Shown here: positions 26,488 through 36,100 of the stretch, piece after piece
Numbering within the stretch: position 1 is the stretch's first letter
Layout of the letters: each line of letters starts with the position of its first letter
NCBI GenBank assembly: GCA_964614645.1
Contig: CAZTMA010000001.1
Location: forward strand, 1-64,000
Direction of reading: 5' to 3'
Length of the DNA stretch: 64,000 bases
Origin: MWBF01 sp964614645
GTDB taxonomy: Bacteria > Chloroflexota > Anaerolineae > CG2-30-64-16
The notes under the pieces: generated by a model
The model's database searches: none
What the model saw: only the letters and a program-made list of their open reading frames with translations
What the model was told of the DNA's origin: nothing
Program-made: the position numbers and the translations under genes

Positions 26488-28554
26488 ATGTCTCGCAAGT
26501 TTGTGTTCCCCCTGCTGCTGATCCTGGCCCTGATCCTGTCCGCTTGTGGCGGGGCAGCCACGCCCGCACCGGCCCCCGCGCCGGCAGCAGAAGAACCCGC
26601 CGCAGAAGCCCCCGCTGCGGAAGAGCCCGCTGCTGAAGAACCGGTAGCGGAAGAGCCTGCGGCTGAGGAGCCTGCTGCGGAAGAGCCCGCTGCTGAAGAA
26701 CCGGCCGCTGAGGAACCTGCAGCCACCGGCCAGTACAAAGAATCCCCCATGCTGGCTGAGCTGGTCGCCGCGGGCACGCTGCCGCCCATCGAGGAGCGCC
26801 TGCCCGAGGAGCCCTTCGTCGTCGGCCCCGGCACCCTGATCATCAAGGAGGACCTGCCTGACTGGCAGCCCGGCGTGTACGGCGGCATCCTCAACTTCGC
26901 GCACGCGTCCGCCAACTGGAATCCCGACATCTTCATCATGGCCAACGACAACCTGCTGTGCGCGCCTGGCATCGGGTTGGACGGTCTCATGCCGTGTATC
27001 GTGAAGGAATACAAGGTCGAGAACGAGAACAAGGAGTTTACCTTCACGCTGCGCAAGGGCCTCAAGTGGTCCGACGGCACCCCCGTCACGACCGAGGATG
27101 TCCGCTTCGTGATGGAAGACGTCTACGGGGATGAGAAGATCACCCCCATCTACCCGGCGAAGTTCCGCGATGGCGGCCGCTCGGATGGTGAGATTGTCAA
27201 GCTCGACATCCTCGACGACTACACCTGGAAGCTGACCTTCGGCGAACCGTACGGTGGCCTGCTGCGTGAAATCAGCGTCAAGGGCTGGCAGGGCTACACT
27301 GACATGCTGCGGCCTTCGCACGTGCTCAAGCAGTGGCACGTCAAGTACGCGGACGTCACGAGCGATGCCTTCAAGACCGAATACGAGAGGATGAACCTGA
27401 AGGACGAATGGTGGCAGGTCTTTGCCGATAAGAACTGCACGAACTGGGACCTGACCAACCCGCGCTGCGCCAACTTCCCGGTGCTGTACGCGTGGGTCAA
27501 CACCACCCCGACCGGCCAGTCCAATCTGCTCACCTTCGAGCGCAACCCCTACTACTGGAAGGTGGACAACACCGGCCAGCAGTTGCCGTACATCGACAAG
27601 CTGCAGTCGCAGCAGGTCAACGATGTCGAGATGCTGACGCTGAAGGTCTTCGCCGGCGAGGTCGACTTCGTGCGCGAGAGCACCGGCCTGAACAAGCTCC
27701 CGCTCTACAAGGAGAATGAGGAGAAGGCGGGCATCAACATCACGTTGATGGACAACCACGTCGATCCGACCGCCCTTTTCATCAACTACACCTATGCCGA
27801 TGAGAACTGGCGGACGGTGGTGGGCGATGTACGGTTCCGCCAGGCCATCACGCACGGCATCAATCGCCAGGAGATCATCGACACGGTCTACTTCGGCTAT
27901 GGCCAGATGCCGACCCTGGTGCCCGCTGAGTACGACGTTGACGCCGCAAATGCGCTGCTCGACGAGATGGGCATGACCAAGAATGCAGACGGGTTGCGGG
28001 TCGGGCCGGATGGCAATGTCTTCACCATCCTGTTCGAGCACGGTGCGCACGCGCCTGACATCGCCCAGGTGGCCGAGCTGGTTGGGACGCAATTGAGGGC
28101 CAACCTGGGCCTCGATGTGCAGGTCAAGCAGCTCGATTCTGCGCTGTGGGGCACGCGCCGAGACGCTAATGAGCTACAGATGACCAGCATCTGGGACGTG
28201 CAGCCGATGTGGGCCAATGGCACCTGGACGGACTACACGCTGGAAAACCAGGCGATTCGTCTGTGGAATCAGTGGCGGACGAGCGCAGGCGCGGAAGGCG
28301 AAGAACCGCCCGCTGAGATCAAGGAGCTGTGGCGGCTGGCTGAGGTGCGCACCCAGTCCGTGCCGTTCTCCGAAGAGGATACGGCCGCCTACGCGGCCAT
28401 CCGCAAGTTGCACTACGACAACATCTGGATCTTCCCCATCGCGGAGAAGGTCAACTACGCGCTGATCTCGAGCAAGAAGCTGGGCAACGTGCCGATCTCC
28501 GGTCAGGCCATCGGCGCCGACTACAGCGGCGAGCAGTTCTTCTTCAAGCCGTAG
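26488..28554 (+). CDS. Peptide/oligopeptide ABC transporter substrate-binding lipoprotein (copy 1)
   Basis: The 688-residue lipoprotein has a signal peptide with lipobox LSAC (Cys20), an AAEEP repeat linker (~residues 34-80), then an SBP_bac_5 (DppA/OppA-like) domain with FTLRKGLKWSDGTPVTTEDVRF-type motif and a LLTFERNPYYWKVD strand. Start ATG 26488 has GAGGAGG seven bases upstream. It captures peptides or sugars for the permeases downstream. A close paralogue follows at 29129, so the two may have different ligands. Confidence 0.9.
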   Translation: MSRKFVFPLLLILALILSACGGAATPAPAPAPAAEEPAAEAPAAEEPAAEEPVAEEPAAEEPAAEEPAAEEPAAEEPAATGQYKESPMLAELVAAGTLPPIEERLPEEPFVVGPGTLIIKEDLPDWQPGVYGGILNFAHASANWNPDIFIMANDNLLCAPGIGLDGLMPCIVKEYKVENENKEFTFTLRKGLKWSDGTPVTTEDVRFVMEDVYGDEKITPIYPAKFRDGGRSDGEIVKLDILDDYTWKLTFGEPYGGLLREISVKGWQGYTDMLRPSHVLKQWHVKYADVTSDAFKTEYERMNLKDEWWQVFADKNCTNWDLTNPRCANFPVLYAWVNTTPTGQSNLLTFERNPYYWKVDNTGQQLPYIDKLQSQQVNDVEMLTLKVFAGEVDFVRESTGLNKLPLYKENEEKAGINITLMDNHVDPTALFINYTYADENWRTVVGDVRFRQAITHGINRQEIIDTVYFGYGQMPTLVPAEYDVDAANALLDEMGMTKNADGLRVGPDGNVFTILFEHGAHAPDIAQVAELVGTQLRANLGLDVQVKQLDSALWGTRRDANELQMTSIWDVQPMWANGTWTDYTLENQAIRLWNQWRTSAGAEGEEPPAEIKELWRLAEVRTQSVPFSEEDTAAYAAIRKLHYDNIWIFPIAEKVNYALISSKKLGNVPISGQAIGADYSGEQFFFKP
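26588..26728 (+). repeat. Tandem 15-bp codon repeats encoding AAEEP linker (copy 1)
   Basis: About nine tandem units of roughly 15 bp encode a Glu-Glu-Pro-Ala-Ala linker between the lipid anchor and the binding domain. Synonymous codon changes vary between units. Confidence 0.75.
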
Positions 28555-28575
28555 CCCGGCTCACCGCACCTGGAT

Positions 28576-28654
28576 CCTATCCGAAAATCCGTAGCATAGG
28601 GCCTTGTGCCCGTCGGAACGCCCACAAGGGGCCAGGCGGCTCTTTTCGGATAGG
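28576..28654. repeat. Nested REP-like palindrome after first binding-protein gene
   Basis: Outer arms CCTATCCGAAAA (28576-28587) and 28643-28654 are perfectly complementary over 12 bp; inner near-palindromic GGGCCTTGTG...CACAAGGGGCC completes a branched fold. It may stabilise the upstream mRNA or act as a terminator. Confidence 0.7.
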
Positions 28655-28754
28655 TCTTTGACGCAGTAGTTACATCAGTTGAAGGGGGGGCCTCAGGCGA
28701 CGGTTCGTATAGCCGCCCGAGGCCCGCCCCGAACCTCCCCTGTTAATTCGCGAC

Positions 28755-28782
28755 TTGACTACTGTTCAAAATCGATTATGAT
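28755..28782 (+). promoter_or_regulatory. Sigma-70 promoter TTGACT-16-TATGAT
   Basis: TTGACT (28755-28760) and TATGAT (28777-28782) with a 16-base spacer; it would give the second lipoprotein and the permease genes their own transcript. Confidence 0.68.
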
Positions 28783-29128
28783 ACGCGTCAACATCTTGTG
28801 GCGGCGCCCTGTACGCGTCTCTGAGCTGTTCTGCCAATCGCATCTCTCCGCCAACGGTCCTGGACTGCGTCATCTGCATCTATCCGCTGCGCCGCCCGTA
28901 CTGCGGCAGCCGCACTTCGCACCTCAGTTTCGTGCCGGACAGAGCAGCCATGGCTGAATTGACGGAAGCACTGCTATTGTAGAGACTCCCTATCGGCGCC
29001 ATTCAAGCCTTGATCAGAAAGGGGGTGGTAAGGAGCGATCGAATCTCATCGTAGACCTAGGGACCCGACATCGGGTGGAGGCAAGCTTTCCACCAAACAT
29101 CGCCTGCTTCGAAGGAGAAAAAGGAGAC

Positions 29129-31177
29129 ATGTTCAAGAAATCCCTATGGCCCATCTTGTTGATCCTGGCGCTGGTCCTGTCCGCCTGCGGCGGCGCGGCC
29201 ACGCCGGCCCCGGCGCCAGCCCCGGCCGCAGAAGAACCGGCTGCGGAAGCGCCGGCCGCTGAGGAACCTGCGGCTGAAGAACCGGCTGCTGAGGAACCTG
29301 CGGCGGAAGAACCCGCAGCAGAAGAACCCGCGGCTGCCACTGGCATGTATAAGGAATCCCCTGTCCTGGCCGAGAAGGTTGCGGCCGGCGAATTGCCCCC
29401 TGTGGATGAGCGTCTGCCCGAAGAGCCGATGGTTGTCGGCCCTGGCACGTACCTGACCGAAGAGAATCTGCCCAACTGGGAGCCCGGCGTCTACGGCGGC
29501 ACGCTCCGCTCTGCGCATGGCGTCGCCAACTGGTCGCCCGACATCTTCGTGATGGCCGACGAGCCGCTGGTCATGGCCCCGAAGATCGGTGACCAAGGCA
29601 TTGTCGGCGCGGTCGTCAAGGACTTCACCGTCGAGAACGACAACAAGGACTTCACCTTCGTGCTCCGCAAGGGCCTGAAGTGGTCCGACGGTGTGCCGGT
29701 CACGACCGAGGATGTCCGCTTCACCTATGAGCAGATCATGCTCAATGAGAAGATCAACCCCATCTTCGCGGCCAAGTTCCGCAACGGCTTCAAGGCCGAC
29801 GAAGAACCCATGACGCTGGAGGTCGTGGACGACTACACCTTCAAGGTCCACTTCACGAAGCCGTACGGTGGGTTCCTGCGTGCGCTGGCGATCGAAGGCT
29901 GGGTGGGCTACACCGACCTGATCAACCCGTCGCACTACCTGTCGAAATGGCATCCGGACACGAATCCCGACCTGCTGACCAGCGATGAGTACAAGGAAGC
30001 GGCCGAAACGATCAGCGTGACCGACGAGTGGTGGCAGGTCTTCGCACAGAAGCGCTGCCAGAACTGGGACCTGACCAACCCGCGCTGCGTGAACTACCCG
30101 AGCCTCTACGCCTGGGTCGGCGTGCCGTCCGACAATGCCAGCCTGCTCACCTTTGAGCGCAACCCGTACTACTTCAAGGTTGACACCGAAGGCCAGCAGC
30201 TCCCGTACGTCGACCGCATTGTTTCCCAGCAGGTCGAGAACGTGGAAATGGTCAACATGAAGGTGTTGGCCGGCGAGGTGGACTTCCTGCGCGAGAGCAC
30301 GGCCCTGGTGAAGATCCCGCTCTACAAGGAGAACGAGGAGAAGGCGGGTTTCAACACGGTCCTGCTTGACATGCACGTGGACTCCACTGGTCTGCGCCTC
30401 AACCAGACCTTCGACGATCCGGACTGGCAGGCTGCCGCGCGGGACATCCGCTTCCGCCAGGCCGTCAGCCTCGCCATCAACCGGCAGGAACTGATCGACA
30501 GCATCTACTACGGCTATGCCAGCTTCCCGCTCACTACGGTCGGCGAGGAGTTCTCGACGTTCGATGTCGACAAGGCTAATGCGCTGCTCGACGAGATGGG
30601 CCTGACCGAGAAGGACGCCGATGGGTTCCGCAAGTACCCGAGCGGCAAGACCGTTGAAATCTTGCTGGAACACGGCGCACACGCGCCTGACCAGGGCCCG
30701 GCGGCTGACCTGACTGCGCAGTACCTGAAAGCGATCGGCATCAAGGTCACCGTGAAGCAGCTAGACTCCAACCTGTTCAGCGAGCGGTGGAATGCCAACC
30801 AGGTTCAGGCCACGGTGCACTGGAGTCACGATGTGGGCTGGGCCGGCGATATCACGCTGGGCAACTACCATCGCGCCGGCCGGCTCTGGGAAGTCTGGCG
30901 GACGTCCAACGGCGCGGACGGCGAGGAGCCGCCGGATTGGGCTAAGGAAGCCATCCAGATCGACGCGGACCGCTGGTCGGCCGTCCCCGGCACCGACGAG
31001 TACAACGGGTTGGTTGATGCCGGCCTCAAGTGGACGCGCGACAACCTGCCCTACATCAACTACGTTGAGGGCGTGAAGTACCCGATGATCGTCAACAAGA
31101 AGATGGGCAACGTGCCCCAGGGTGGCTACGCCATCGGTTACAACTTCACCGGCCCGCAGATGTTCTTCAAGCCGTAA
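29129..31177 (+). CDS. Peptide/oligopeptide ABC transporter substrate-binding lipoprotein (copy 2)
   Basis: The 682-residue paralogue of the previous lipoprotein has lipobox LSAC (Cys20), a shorter AAEEP linker, and the same SBP_bac_5 domain (FVLRKGLKWSDGVPVTTEDVRF type motif, LLTFERNPYYFKVD). ATG 29129 follows AAGGAG. Similarity runs over the whole length, pointing to tandem duplication followed by divergence in the ligand-binding C-terminal half. It lies directly upstream of the permease genes but is separated from them by a REP-like hairpin. Confidence 0.9.
   Translation: MFKKSLWPILLILALVLSACGGAATPAPAPAPAAEEPAAEAPAAEEPAAEEPAAEEPAAEEPAAEEPAAATGMYKESPVLAEKVAAGELPPVDERLPEEPMVVGPGTYLTEENLPNWEPGVYGGTLRSAHGVANWSPDIFVMADEPLVMAPKIGDQGIVGAVVKDFTVENDNKDFTFVLRKGLKWSDGVPVTTEDVRFTYEQIMLNEKINPIFAAKFRNGFKADEEPMTLEVVDDYTFKVHFTKPYGGFLRALAIEGWVGYTDLINPSHYLSKWHPDTNPDLLTSDEYKEAAETISVTDEWWQVFAQKRCQNWDLTNPRCVNYPSLYAWVGVPSDNASLLTFERNPYYFKVDTEGQQLPYVDRIVSQQVENVEMVNMKVLAGEVDFLRESTALVKIPLYKENEEKAGFNTVLLDMHVDSTGLRLNQTFDDPDWQAAARDIRFRQAVSLAINRQELIDSIYYGYASFPLTTVGEEFSTFDVDKANALLDEMGLTEKDADGFRKYPSGKTVEILLEHGAHAPDQGPAADLTAQYLKAIGIKVTVKQLDSNLFSERWNANQVQATVHWSHDVGWAGDITLGNYHRAGRLWEVWRTSNGADGEEPPDWAKEAIQIDADRWSAVPGTDEYNGLVDAGLKWTRDNLPYINYVEGVKYPMIVNKKMGNVPQGGYAIGYNFTGPQMFFKP
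29228..29340 (+). repeat. Tandem 15-bp codon repeats encoding AAEEP linker (copy 2)
   Basis: Six to seven units of ~15 bp encode the same Glu-Glu-Pro-Ala-Ala linker as in the first copy, with a different unit number, as expected from slippage. Confidence 0.75.
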
Positions 31178-31189
31178 CAACAAAGGTTC

Positions 31190-31232
31190 GTAGTAGGCAC
31201 TTCAGTGCCCCAGGCGCTGAAGCGCCTACTAC
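31190..31232. repeat. REP-like hairpin between binding protein and permease genes
   Basis: Arms 31190-31209 (GTAGTAGGCACTTCAGTGCC) and 31213-31232 pair with two mismatches and a 3-base loop. Its position after the abundant binding-protein cistron is the classic place for mRNA-stabilising REP elements. Confidence 0.75.
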
Positions 31233-31296
31233 CAACGGAAATCTCGAAATGGGCCGGCCGCCTGCAGGCGACCGGCCCGACGGCGGAGGAAATACA

Positions 31297-32295
31297 GTGA
31301 TAATTTACATTATACGCCGCCTTCTGATGCTGATCCCGATCCTGATACTGATGTCCATGGTGGCCTTCTTCCTGATCGAGCTGCCGCCGGGCGACTATGT
31401 CAGCATGCGCATCACGCAGTTGGAGATGTCGGGCGTCCAGGTATCTGCTGATGAGGCGGCACGCTTGACCGTGCAGTATGGCCTGGACAAGCCGATGCCG
31501 ATTCGCTACTGGCGCTGGGTTTCAGGCATCGTACTACGCGGCAACTGGGGCTTTTCCTTGCAGTGGAACAAACCCGTCAACGAGATTCTGGCCGAGCGGG
31601 TGCCCATGACCATCCTGATTTCATTCTCGGCGCTGATTCTCTCATGGGCGATAGCGATTCCCATCGGCATCTACTCGGCGACGCACCAGTACTCTTTCCT
31701 GGACTACGTCTTTACGATTCTGGGATTTATAGGTGCGGCCACGCCGGGGTTCCTGCTGGCGCTCATCCTGGCCTGGCTGCTGTTCGCAAAGTTCGGCTTC
31801 TCGATGCTCGGCCTTTTCTCGAAAGAGTACCTGGAAGCCCCCTGGAGCATGGCCCGCGTCTGGGATCTGATTAAGCACATCTGGCTGCCGCTCATCCTGG
31901 TCGGCCTGGGCAGCACGGCCTCCACCATCCGCGTGGTGCGCAACAATCTGCTCGACGAGCTCAACAAGCAATATGTGATTGCGGCGCGCTCCAAGGGCCT
32001 GTCCGAGTGGAAGCTGCTCATGAAGTACCCGGTGCGGCTGGCCATTAACCCGCTGCTCAGCACGGTCAGTTGGGTTCTGCCGGGGCTGGTCTCCGGCTCG
32101 GTCCTGATCGATATCGTTCTGAGCCTGCAGACGACCGGTCCGGTGCTGCTGCGGGCGACGCTGGCACAGGACATGTACCTGGCGGGCAGCATCGTGCTGA
32201 TCCTGAGCGCCCTGACTGTCCTCGGCGCCCTGGTCGGTGACCTGTTGCTGGTCCTGGTAGATCCCCGCATTCGTTTCGGGAGGGCGGAAAAGTGA
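31297..32295 (+). CDS. DppB/OppB-type ABC permease
   Basis: The 332-residue permease starts at GTG 31297 with GGAGGA (31285-31290) six bases upstream. It has six membrane helices and the EAA loop AARSKGLSEWKLLMKYPVR that docks the ATPases. It is the first permease half of the peptide importer; the second starts inside its stop codon (GTGA overlap). Confidence 0.92.
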   Translation: MIIYIIRRLLMLIPILILMSMVAFFLIELPPGDYVSMRITQLEMSGVQVSADEAARLTVQYGLDKPMPIRYWRWVSGIVLRGNWGFSLQWNKPVNEILAERVPMTILISFSALILSWAIAIPIGIYSATHQYSFLDYVFTILGFIGAATPGFLLALILAWLLFAKFGFSMLGLFSKEYLEAPWSMARVWDLIKHIWLPLILVGLGSTASTIRVVRNNLLDELNKQYVIAARSKGLSEWKLLMKYPVRLAINPLLSTVSWVLPGLVSGSVLIDIVLSLQTTGPVLLRATLAQDMYLAGSIVLILSALTVLGALVGDLLLVLVDPRIRFGRAEK

Positions 32296-33458
32296 GCACC
32301 CAAACACCCATCGCGGTCCCCCAGACTCCAGATGCACCTCCGGAGACGATCCTCGAGCCAGGACAGGCGGTGAAGGATGAGCGCTATTACTACGCGAGCC
32401 AGTGGCAGCTGATTCGCTGGCGTTTCTCGCGCCACAAGGCGGCCATGTTCTCCGTCTTTATGCTCGTCATCCTGTATATCCTGGCAATCTTTGCGGAGTT
32501 CTTCTCGCCTTACACGCCGGATACGCGCTTCGAAGGCTACCAGAGCGCGCCGCCCACGCCGATCCACTGGATCAAGCCCGACGGCGGCGGCTTCGGCCCG
32601 TACGTGTTCGACACGGTGCGCGAGCTCGATACGGAAACCTTCAAGTACATCTACCAGCCGGACGAGACAAAGGTGATCCCTCTCAAGTTCTTCATCCGGG
32701 GGGAGCCATACAAGCTGCTCGGGTTTATCCGCACGAACGTGCACCTGTTCGGCGTCGAGGAGGGCCGGGTCCTGCTCTTCGGCTCGGACCGGCTGGCGCG
32801 TGATGTGTTTACGCGGACGCTCCACGGCGCGCGCATCTCGCTGTCCATCGGCCTGGTGGGCGTGTTCATCAGCTTCGTGCTGGGTGTGCTCCTGGGCGGG
32901 ATTTCGGGCTACTTCGGCGGGGTGGTGGACGACATCATCCAGCGCGTGATCGACTTCCTGATCGCGATCCCGGGCCTGCCCCTGTGGATGACGCTCTCCG
33001 CCGCGCTCCCGCGGGACTGGCCCACACTTAAGCTGTACTTCGCGATTACCATTATTCTGTCCATCCTCGGCTGGACCGGCCTGGCCCGCGTCGTGCGCGG
33101 CAAGATGCTGGCCCTGCGCGAGGAGGATTATACGCTGGCCGCGCGCGGCGCGGGCGCCAGCGCTTGGCGCATCATCACGCGCCACCTGCTGCCCGGCTTC
33201 ACGAGCCACCTGATTGTGTCGATCACCTTCAATATCCCGGGCATGATTCTGAGCGAGACAGCCCTGAGCTTCATCGGCGTCGGCATCCAGCCGCCGGCTG
33301 TGAGTTGGGGCACGCTGCTGCAGGATGCGCAGAATCTGACGGCGGTTGCGCAGCAGACCTGGCTCATGATCCCCGCGCTCTTCGTGATTGCGACGGTGCT
33401 GTTCTTCAACTTCGTCGGCGACGGCCTGCGCGATGCGGCCGATCCGTATTCGCGCTAG
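32292..33458 (+). CDS. DppC/OppC-type ABC permease
   Basis: The 388-residue permease begins at GTG 32292 with a Pro-rich cytoplasmic tail, has six helices, and a large outer insert after helix 1 (~residues 80-165) that is longer than in E. coli DppC. The EAA loop is AARGAGASAWRIITRHLLPG. It pairs with the preceding permease. The 12-bp gap to the ATPase gene contains its ribosome-binding site AGAGGGGG. Confidence 0.92.
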   Translation: MSTQTPIAVPQTPDAPPETILEPGQAVKDERYYYASQWQLIRWRFSRHKAAMFSVFMLVILYILAIFAEFFSPYTPDTRFEGYQSAPPTPIHWIKPDGGGFGPYVFDTVRELDTETFKYIYQPDETKVIPLKFFIRGEPYKLLGFIRTNVHLFGVEEGRVLLFGSDRLARDVFTRTLHGARISLSIGLVGVFISFVLGVLLGGISGYFGGVVDDIIQRVIDFLIAIPGLPLWMTLSAALPRDWPTLKLYFAITIILSILGWTGLARVVRGKMLALREEDYTLAARGAGASAWRIITRHLLPGFTSHLIVSITFNIPGMILSETALSFIGVGIQPPAVSWGTLLQDAQNLTAVAQQTWLMIPALFVIATVLFFNFVGDGLRDAADPYSR

Positions 33459-33470
33459 AGGGGGAATCGT

Positions 33471-34493
33471 ATGACAGACACAGCTAACCTGTTCCTGGAA
33501 GTAGAGAACCTCAAGACCTACTTCTTCCTCCATGAAGGCACGGTCAAAGCCGTCGATGGCGTGAGCTTCAACCTGTACAAGGGCAAGTCCCTCGGCGTGA
33601 TCGGCGAGAGCGGCTGCGGCAAGTCCGTGACCGCGCACTCGATCCTGCGCCTGGTGCCGAGCCCGCCCGGCCGCGAGGTGGAGGGCAAGATTTTGATGCA
33701 CCTCCACGAAGGCAGCAACGGCAGCTACAGCGAAGAAATCGTCGACACCCTCAAGCTGGAGCGCAATGGGCCCAAGATGCGCAGCATCCGGGGCAAGGAA
33801 GTCGGCATGATCTTCCAGGAGCCGATGACCTCCTTCAGCCCCGTGCACACCATCGGCAGCCAGATCATGGAGAACCTGGTCATCCACACTCCAAACATCT
33901 CAAAGAAGGAAGCGCGCGAACGCACCATCGAGATGTTGCAACGTGTAGGCATCGCCCGGGCGAACCAGTTGGTGGACGCCTACCCGCACCAGTTCAGCGG
34001 CGGCATGCGCCAGCGGGCCATGATTGCCATGGCGCTCATCTGTGGCCCGAGCATGTTGATCGGCGACGAGCCGACGACTGCCCTGGACGTGACCATCGCG
34101 GCGCAGATTCTGGACCTCATCAATGACCTGCAGTCCGAGTTCAACATGGCGCTGATGTACATCAGCCATGACCTGGCCGTGGTCGGCGAGATGTCCGACG
34201 AGATCATGGTGATGTACCTGGGCCTGGTGATGGAGCACGCCAGCACGGACGAAATCTTCGACAACCCGCTGCATCCGTACACGCTGGCACTCTGGCGCTC
34301 GATTCCGACCATCGAGGGCAAGCTGGAGCGGCTCGTGCCTATCAGCGGTACGCTGCCCAGCCCGTTCGCCCATGTGCCGGGCTGTCCCTTCTTCTCGCGC
34401 TGCGAGCGGCGCAAGCCGGGAATCTGTGATGCGGCGTTGCCGCCCTTGAAAGAAGTCGCGCCCGGACATTTTGTGCGCTGCGTGTTGTATTAG
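33471..34493 (+). CDS. DppD/OppD-type ABC ATPase
   Basis: The 340-residue ATPase has Walker A GESGCGKS (45-52), signature FSGGMRQRAM, Walker B MLIGDEPTTALD and a C-terminal oligo/dipeptide domain with the Cys cluster GCPFFSRCERRKPGICD, which holds an iron-sulfur site in some relatives. With the next gene it forms the heterodimeric motor of the importer. Confidence 0.93.
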   Translation: MTDTANLFLEVENLKTYFFLHEGTVKAVDGVSFNLYKGKSLGVIGESGCGKSVTAHSILRLVPSPPGREVEGKILMHLHEGSNGSYSEEIVDTLKLERNGPKMRSIRGKEVGMIFQEPMTSFSPVHTIGSQIMENLVIHTPNISKKEARERTIEMLQRVGIARANQLVDAYPHQFSGGMRQRAMIAMALICGPSMLIGDEPTTALDVTIAAQILDLINDLQSEFNMALMYISHDLAVVGEMSDEIMVMYLGLVMEHASTDEIFDNPLHPYTLALWRSIPTIEGKLERLVPISGTLPSPFAHVPGCPFFSRCERRKPGICDAALPPLKEVAPGHFVRCVLY

Positions 34494-34506
34494 AGGCATG
34501 AACCGT

Positions 34507-35532
34507 ATGACCAACCAATCACAATCGCCATTGCTGGAGGTCCAGGACCTCAAGAAATACTTCTACGGTCATCGGGGTTTCATCAAGCGCGAGATGGTGA
34601 CCGTGAAGGCGGTGGACGGCGTCAACCTGCAAGTGCAGGCCGGCGAGACGCTGGGCATCGTCGGTGAGAGCGGCTCGGGCAAGACGACGCTCGGCCGCTG
34701 CATCACCCGGCTGTACGAGCCGACCGGCGGCAAGGTCTACCTGAACGACGAGAGCGGCAAGGTCTCCGTTCTCGAGCTGCAAGGTGATGACCTCAAGAAG
34801 TTCCGCCGCAAGGCGCAGACCATCTTCCAGGACCCCTACTCGTCGCTCAATCCCCGCATGAACGTCCTGCAGACGGTGGGCGAACCGCTCCTGGTGAACA
34901 ACCTCGCCAGGGGCAAGGAGATCGAGGAGCGGGTGACGGAGACCATCCTGCAGGTGGGGCTGCGTGTAGAGCACCTGCAGCGCTATCCTCACAGCTTCAG
35001 CGGCGGCCAGCGCCAACGCATCGGCATCGCCCGCGCGTTGGTCTTGCAGCCGAAGCTGATCGTGGCCGATGAGCCCGTGTCCGCGCTGGATGTGTCCATC
35101 CAGGCGCAGGTGCTGAACCTGCTGATGGACCTCCAGCAGAAGTATCAGCTCACCTACTTGTTCATCTCCCACGCCATGAGCGTGGTGCGCTACATCAGCG
35201 ACCGCATCGCCGTGATGTATGCCGGCAAGCTGGTGGAGCTGGGGCCGAAGACCGAACTGCTGGAAAACCCGCGCCACCCGTACACCGAGGTGCTGCTGGC
35301 CGCAGTCCCGCGCACGGCGGAGCGGCATCGCGGCAAGCGGAACGTCACGCCCGGCGAGCCGCCGGACCTGGCGAATCTGCCCAAGGGCTGCGTGTTCATG
35401 CCGCGCTGCAAGTATGCCCAGGATATCTGTCGGGAGGAAGCCCCGCAGCTCAGGCAGGTGGGGACCAACCTGGCAAGCTGTCACTTTGCCGACTCGCTTC
35501 AGCTTCAGGGTCTCAGGGTAGAAAAGGCATGA
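34507..35532 (+). CDS. DppF/OppF-type ABC ATPase
   Basis: The 341-residue ATPase has Walker A GESGSGKT (53-60), signature FSGGQRQRIGIARAL, Walker B LIVADEPVSALD and the C-terminal Cys motif CVFMPRCKYAQDIC. ATG 34507 is placed 10 bases after GAGG; ATG 34498 is an alternative but is only one base from that site. It completes the two-ATPase motor. The gene follows the previous stop by 13 bp. Confidence 0.92.
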   Translation: MTNQSQSPLLEVQDLKKYFYGHRGFIKREMVTVKAVDGVNLQVQAGETLGIVGESGSGKTTLGRCITRLYEPTGGKVYLNDESGKVSVLELQGDDLKKFRRKAQTIFQDPYSSLNPRMNVLQTVGEPLLVNNLARGKEIEERVTETILQVGLRVEHLQRYPHSFSGGQRQRIGIARALVLQPKLIVADEPVSALDVSIQAQVLNLLMDLQQKYQLTYLFISHAMSVVRYISDRIAVMYAGKLVELGPKTELLENPRHPYTEVLLAAVPRTAERHRGKRNVTPGEPPDLANLPKGCVFMPRCKYAQDICREEAPQLRQVGTNLASCHFADSLQLQGLRVEKA

Positions 35533-35554
35533 GTCGATTGACGATTGAGGTATG

Positions 35555-36022
35555 ATGCGGCAAGTCCCGAAATATGCCCTGGCCTACCTGTTGTGGGCCG
35601 TAACCATCGCACTCGGGTTCTATGTAATCAATACGGTTCGCCAGACGGTCATCGGACTTATGGACCTCTCCCGCCAGGGCGCGGCCGATGTGGACCAGTT
35701 CAGCCGGCTGATGCAGCGCAACGCTGTCGACCGGTTCGGCGTCGTAATCATGGGTCTCGTGTTGTTGATCGTGATCATTACGGCGGAGCACCTGTATCGG
35801 ACAGGTGTGGCACGCGGGACGCTGGCACGCAGCTTCTTCCTGATTACGGCCATCGAACTCGGTGTACTGTTCGTGTTCGATCTGATATTCTACATTGCTG
35901 CGCTGAGCGCCGGCATCCTGACCCTGGCGGCCGGTTGGATCCAGTTGGTGGAATTCGCCTTGCTGGTGCTGTTCATCTGGCTCTACCGCCGCGAGAAAGC
36001 CAAGCCAGTCTCGTACATCTGA
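35555..36022 (+). CDS. Small membrane protein with four helices
   Basis: The 155-residue protein has four hydrophobic segments (about 8-28, 60-80, 95-120, 122-142) and a positive C-terminus. No family is recognised. ATG 35555 fits the upstream GAGG (35547-35550) better than ATG 35552. It lies 22 bp after the last importer gene and may be co-transcribed, but nothing in its sequence points to transport of peptides. Confidence 0.65.
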   Translation: MRQVPKYALAYLLWAVTIALGFYVINTVRQTVIGLMDLSRQGAADVDQFSRLMQRNAVDRFGVVIMGLVLLIVIITAEHLYRTGVARGTLARSFFLITAIELGVLFVFDLIFYIAALSAGILTLAAGWIQLVEFALLVLFIWLYRREKAKPVSYI

Positions 36023-36045
36023 GACTGTCTGTCATGGGAGCCTTG

Positions 36046-36073
36046 TGCAGGACGACCACCTGGTCGTCCTGCA
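36046..36073. terminator. 13-bp perfect hairpin
   Basis: Arms TGCAGGACGACCA (36046-36058) and 36061-36073 with a 2-base loop, just after the small membrane protein gene. No T-run follows. Confidence 0.55.
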
Positions 36074-36100
36074 TGACTTTCAGGATTCTTATCACGTGAC

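Larger units (their letters stand above)
28555..29128. other. Intergenic region between the two binding-protein genes
   Basis: The 574-bp gap holds a nested palindrome (28576-28654), a second promoter (28755-28782) and a ~340-base leader with AAGGAG (29121-29126) before the start. No convincing gene is seen. Confidence 0.6.

Noticed and set aside
26582..26730. Possible CRISPR-like short repeats in lipoprotein gene
   Set aside because: The units are in-frame codon repeats encoding an AAEEP linker, with no spacers.
28679..28957. 92-residue frame between the two binding-protein genes
   Set aside because: It crosses the second promoter, has no ribosome-binding site and no recognisable domain.
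31704..33887. 727-residue open frame on the minus strand across the permease and ATPase genes
   Set aside because: It is antisense to three well-recognised transporter genes, has low-complexity His/Gln/Asp-rich composition and no start context; a GC-rich shadow frame.
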